Shown in pieces: positions 4,536 to 5,374 of a DNA stretch of 5,374 nt. The translations under genes were made by a program, and so were the position numbers. The stretch's first letter is position 1. Every line of letters starts with the position of its first letter. Where the stretch lies: positions 1 to 5,374 of the forward strand of contig JAATVR010000696.1 in assembly GCA_014523665.1 (NCBI GenBank), read 5' to 3'. The notes under the pieces were generated by a model that saw only the letters and a program-made list of their open reading frames with translations, did no database searches and was not told the origin of the DNA. Source of the stretch: Nitrososphaerales archaeon TH526 (GTDB lineage: Archaea > Thermoproteota > Nitrososphaeria > Nitrososphaerales > Nitrososphaeraceae).

Positions 4536-4721
4536 TTATTCTTGGACTTCCAATTCCTCTACTTCATATGTAAATAATTGTTCTTGATCTATTGATATTA
4601 ATCTAAGCCTCTCTTTTGCTGCCCTTTCATTTTTAGTCCACGCGGAATTAATGAACCCTGCCCGACGGTCACCTATTAAGGGAGTTCCTTTAGGGTAACT
4701 CATTATAATATATGCTTTCAA
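4536..4721 (-). CDS. Small hypothetical protein, 61 residues
   Basis: The protein has a strand-like N-terminus (KAYIIMSYPKG), a middle GTPLIGDRRAGFINSAWT, a helix (KNERAAKERLRLISI) and a strand-like acidic end (LFTYEVEELEVQE), a compact alpha/beta layout. No cysteine pairs or signal peptide are seen and the family is not recognised. The start is either TTG at 4721 or ATG at 4703. The TTG keeps the KAYIIM strand. The ATG suits the possible TATA element near 4738-4748 (TTTGATAAATC), which predicts transcription from about 4717 and so favours the ATG. A TAA closes the frame seven codons upstream of the TTG. No same-strand partner shares its promoter; the cysteine-rich gene downstream has its own. 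Confidence 0.5.
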   Translation of the reverse strand: MKAYIIMSYPKGTPLIGDRRAGFINSAWTKNERAAKERLRLISIDQEQLFTYEVEELEVQE

Positions 4722-5019
4722 ATTACATCTTCTTTTGATTTATCAAACATCCTAATTAATGTGACAGAGAACAAGAGGACAGTAGAAAATCATTATCATC
4801 CTCTAGATGAGAATCGAATAATAACCGTCTTAGTACTCATTACGAAAAACTGAGCATCAATAAGATTGTCCTGTCCGCAGCTATATTCGCCTGAAATATT
4901 ATTTATGAATACTGATCATAGAGTGTAAATGCTATTACACATTTTGCATATGAATAAAGTGTGGTAAGTGGTAGCAGAATAGCCGCAAGTTACACGACCG
5001 CTAGTCAAGAGAATGAAAG
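4722..5019. other. Intergenic stretch, no clear gene
   Basis: Nothing recognisable is coded here. The best candidate is a plus-strand GTG at 4761 with 30 codons (VTENKRTVENHYHPLDENR, then IITVLVLITKN) before a TGA. It is protein-like but short, with no support beyond a possible TATA element near 4737-4747. The stretch also holds the presumed promoters of the minus-strand gene ending at 4536 and of the plus-strand gene starting at 5020. Confidence 0.4.
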
Positions 5020-5374
5020 ATGCCAAAGTATTGTCTGGTAGTAAGTAAGTAGATTGGTCATTTAATGGACCTGGTAGAAATCATATTTTAGCTAGAAAAG
5101 ATAGGTTTGAGGAAGACACCCTTAGGAAGCTCGAAAGAGAGAACCCTTATAATAATATTCATGATTATATTGCCATAGAAGAAGACCTCGGATTAAGGTC
5201 CACTTTCTTTTTCAGGACTAATTATGAAAATGGTAGATTAATTGAATACGAAGATGATATTCAAGCCTTATTAAATGGCGGTCGGGAAGTAGGATTGCAT
5301 TGCAACCCGTTTTCAGTAGATAATTTTGATAGCATGCGTCAAGAGAAAAAGGGACTTGAGAGCATTACAAAGAA
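5020..5374 (+). pseudogene. Polysaccharide-deacetylase-like (NodB-type) protein, frameshifted, partial
   Basis: From 5049 to the right edge one frame is open for 108 codons: VDWSFNGPGRNHILARKDR, then ENPYNNIHDYIAIEEDLG, LRSTFFFRTNYENG, ALLNGGREVGLHCNPFS and QEKKGLESITK. The order (acidic DW near the start, a 'LG.RSTFFF' strand, a 'GGxEVGLH' strand with the metal-ligand-like histidine, and 'EK..LE.IT') matches NodB-fold polysaccharide deacetylase-like proteins, which remove acyl groups from glycans using a metal ion. That frame has no start codon before 5294. The ATG at 5020 (MPKYCLVVSK) fits the expected N-terminus but is in another frame and stops at 5050. The break is in GTAGTAAGTAAGTAG; removing two GTAA units (8 bp) would restore CLVVDW. 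It is probably inactive unless the frameshift is a sequencing error or reversible. The C-terminus is outside the window. Confidence 0.6.

Noticed and set aside
1..5374. CRISPR array or insertion-sequence ends
   Set aside because: No regularly spaced direct repeats and no transposase-like ORF or matched terminal inverted repeats were seen.

Overview
The window looks like accessory DNA from an ammonia-oxidising soil archaeon (Nitrososphaerales, of the Nitrososphaera/Nitrosocosmicus type). This is an inference. It rests on AT-rich DNA, archaeal TATA boxes about 27 bp upstream of start codons with very short or no leaders, no clear Shine-Dalgarno operons, a lone archaeal C2H2 zinc-finger protein, small CxxC/HxC zinc proteins, and general protein style. 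No marker gene of ammonia oxidation lies in the window.

Layout. 1-51 is the probable N-terminus of a membrane or secreted protein running off the left edge on the minus strand. 204-341 holds a signal-peptide-like relic without a usable start. 437-1336 (minus) is the only long intact gene, a C2H2 zinc-finger protein. It is preceded by a cluster of GGAGT/ACTCC inverted repeats that includes a perfect 24-bp palindrome, and by two opposed TATA boxes inside another palindrome. 1542-1962 has one small possible gene and an ORF remnant. 1963-2340 is non-coding with several stem-loops. 2341-2685 (minus) is a 114-residue hypothetical protein. 2757-2888 (minus) resembles the end of a decayed receiver domain. 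2948-3097 encodes the nucleotide-binding N-terminus of an NDH-2-like flavoprotein and then stops. 3101-3319 is a small CxxC/HxC protein followed by a good terminator. 3412-4236 (minus) carries what look like remains of a tailed-virus packaging module: a possible small-terminase gene with its N-terminus out of frame, and a large-terminase fragment with in-frame stops. 4329-4448 (minus) is a 39-residue protein with nine cysteines, with a TATA box exactly placed for a leaderless mRNA. 4536-4721 (minus) is a small unknown gene. From 5020 to the right edge is a polysaccharide-deacetylase-like gene whose first codons are out of frame with the rest.

Much of the window is genomic debris: five or more recognisable protein fragments are broken by stops or frameshifts, some apparently left by an integrated virus. 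The intact, apparently functional elements are small metal-binding proteins (C2H2, CxxC/HxC and the cysteine-rich peptide) and their regulatory DNA. No operon linking them is visible. All family calls come from reading motifs by eye; none was checked against a database.
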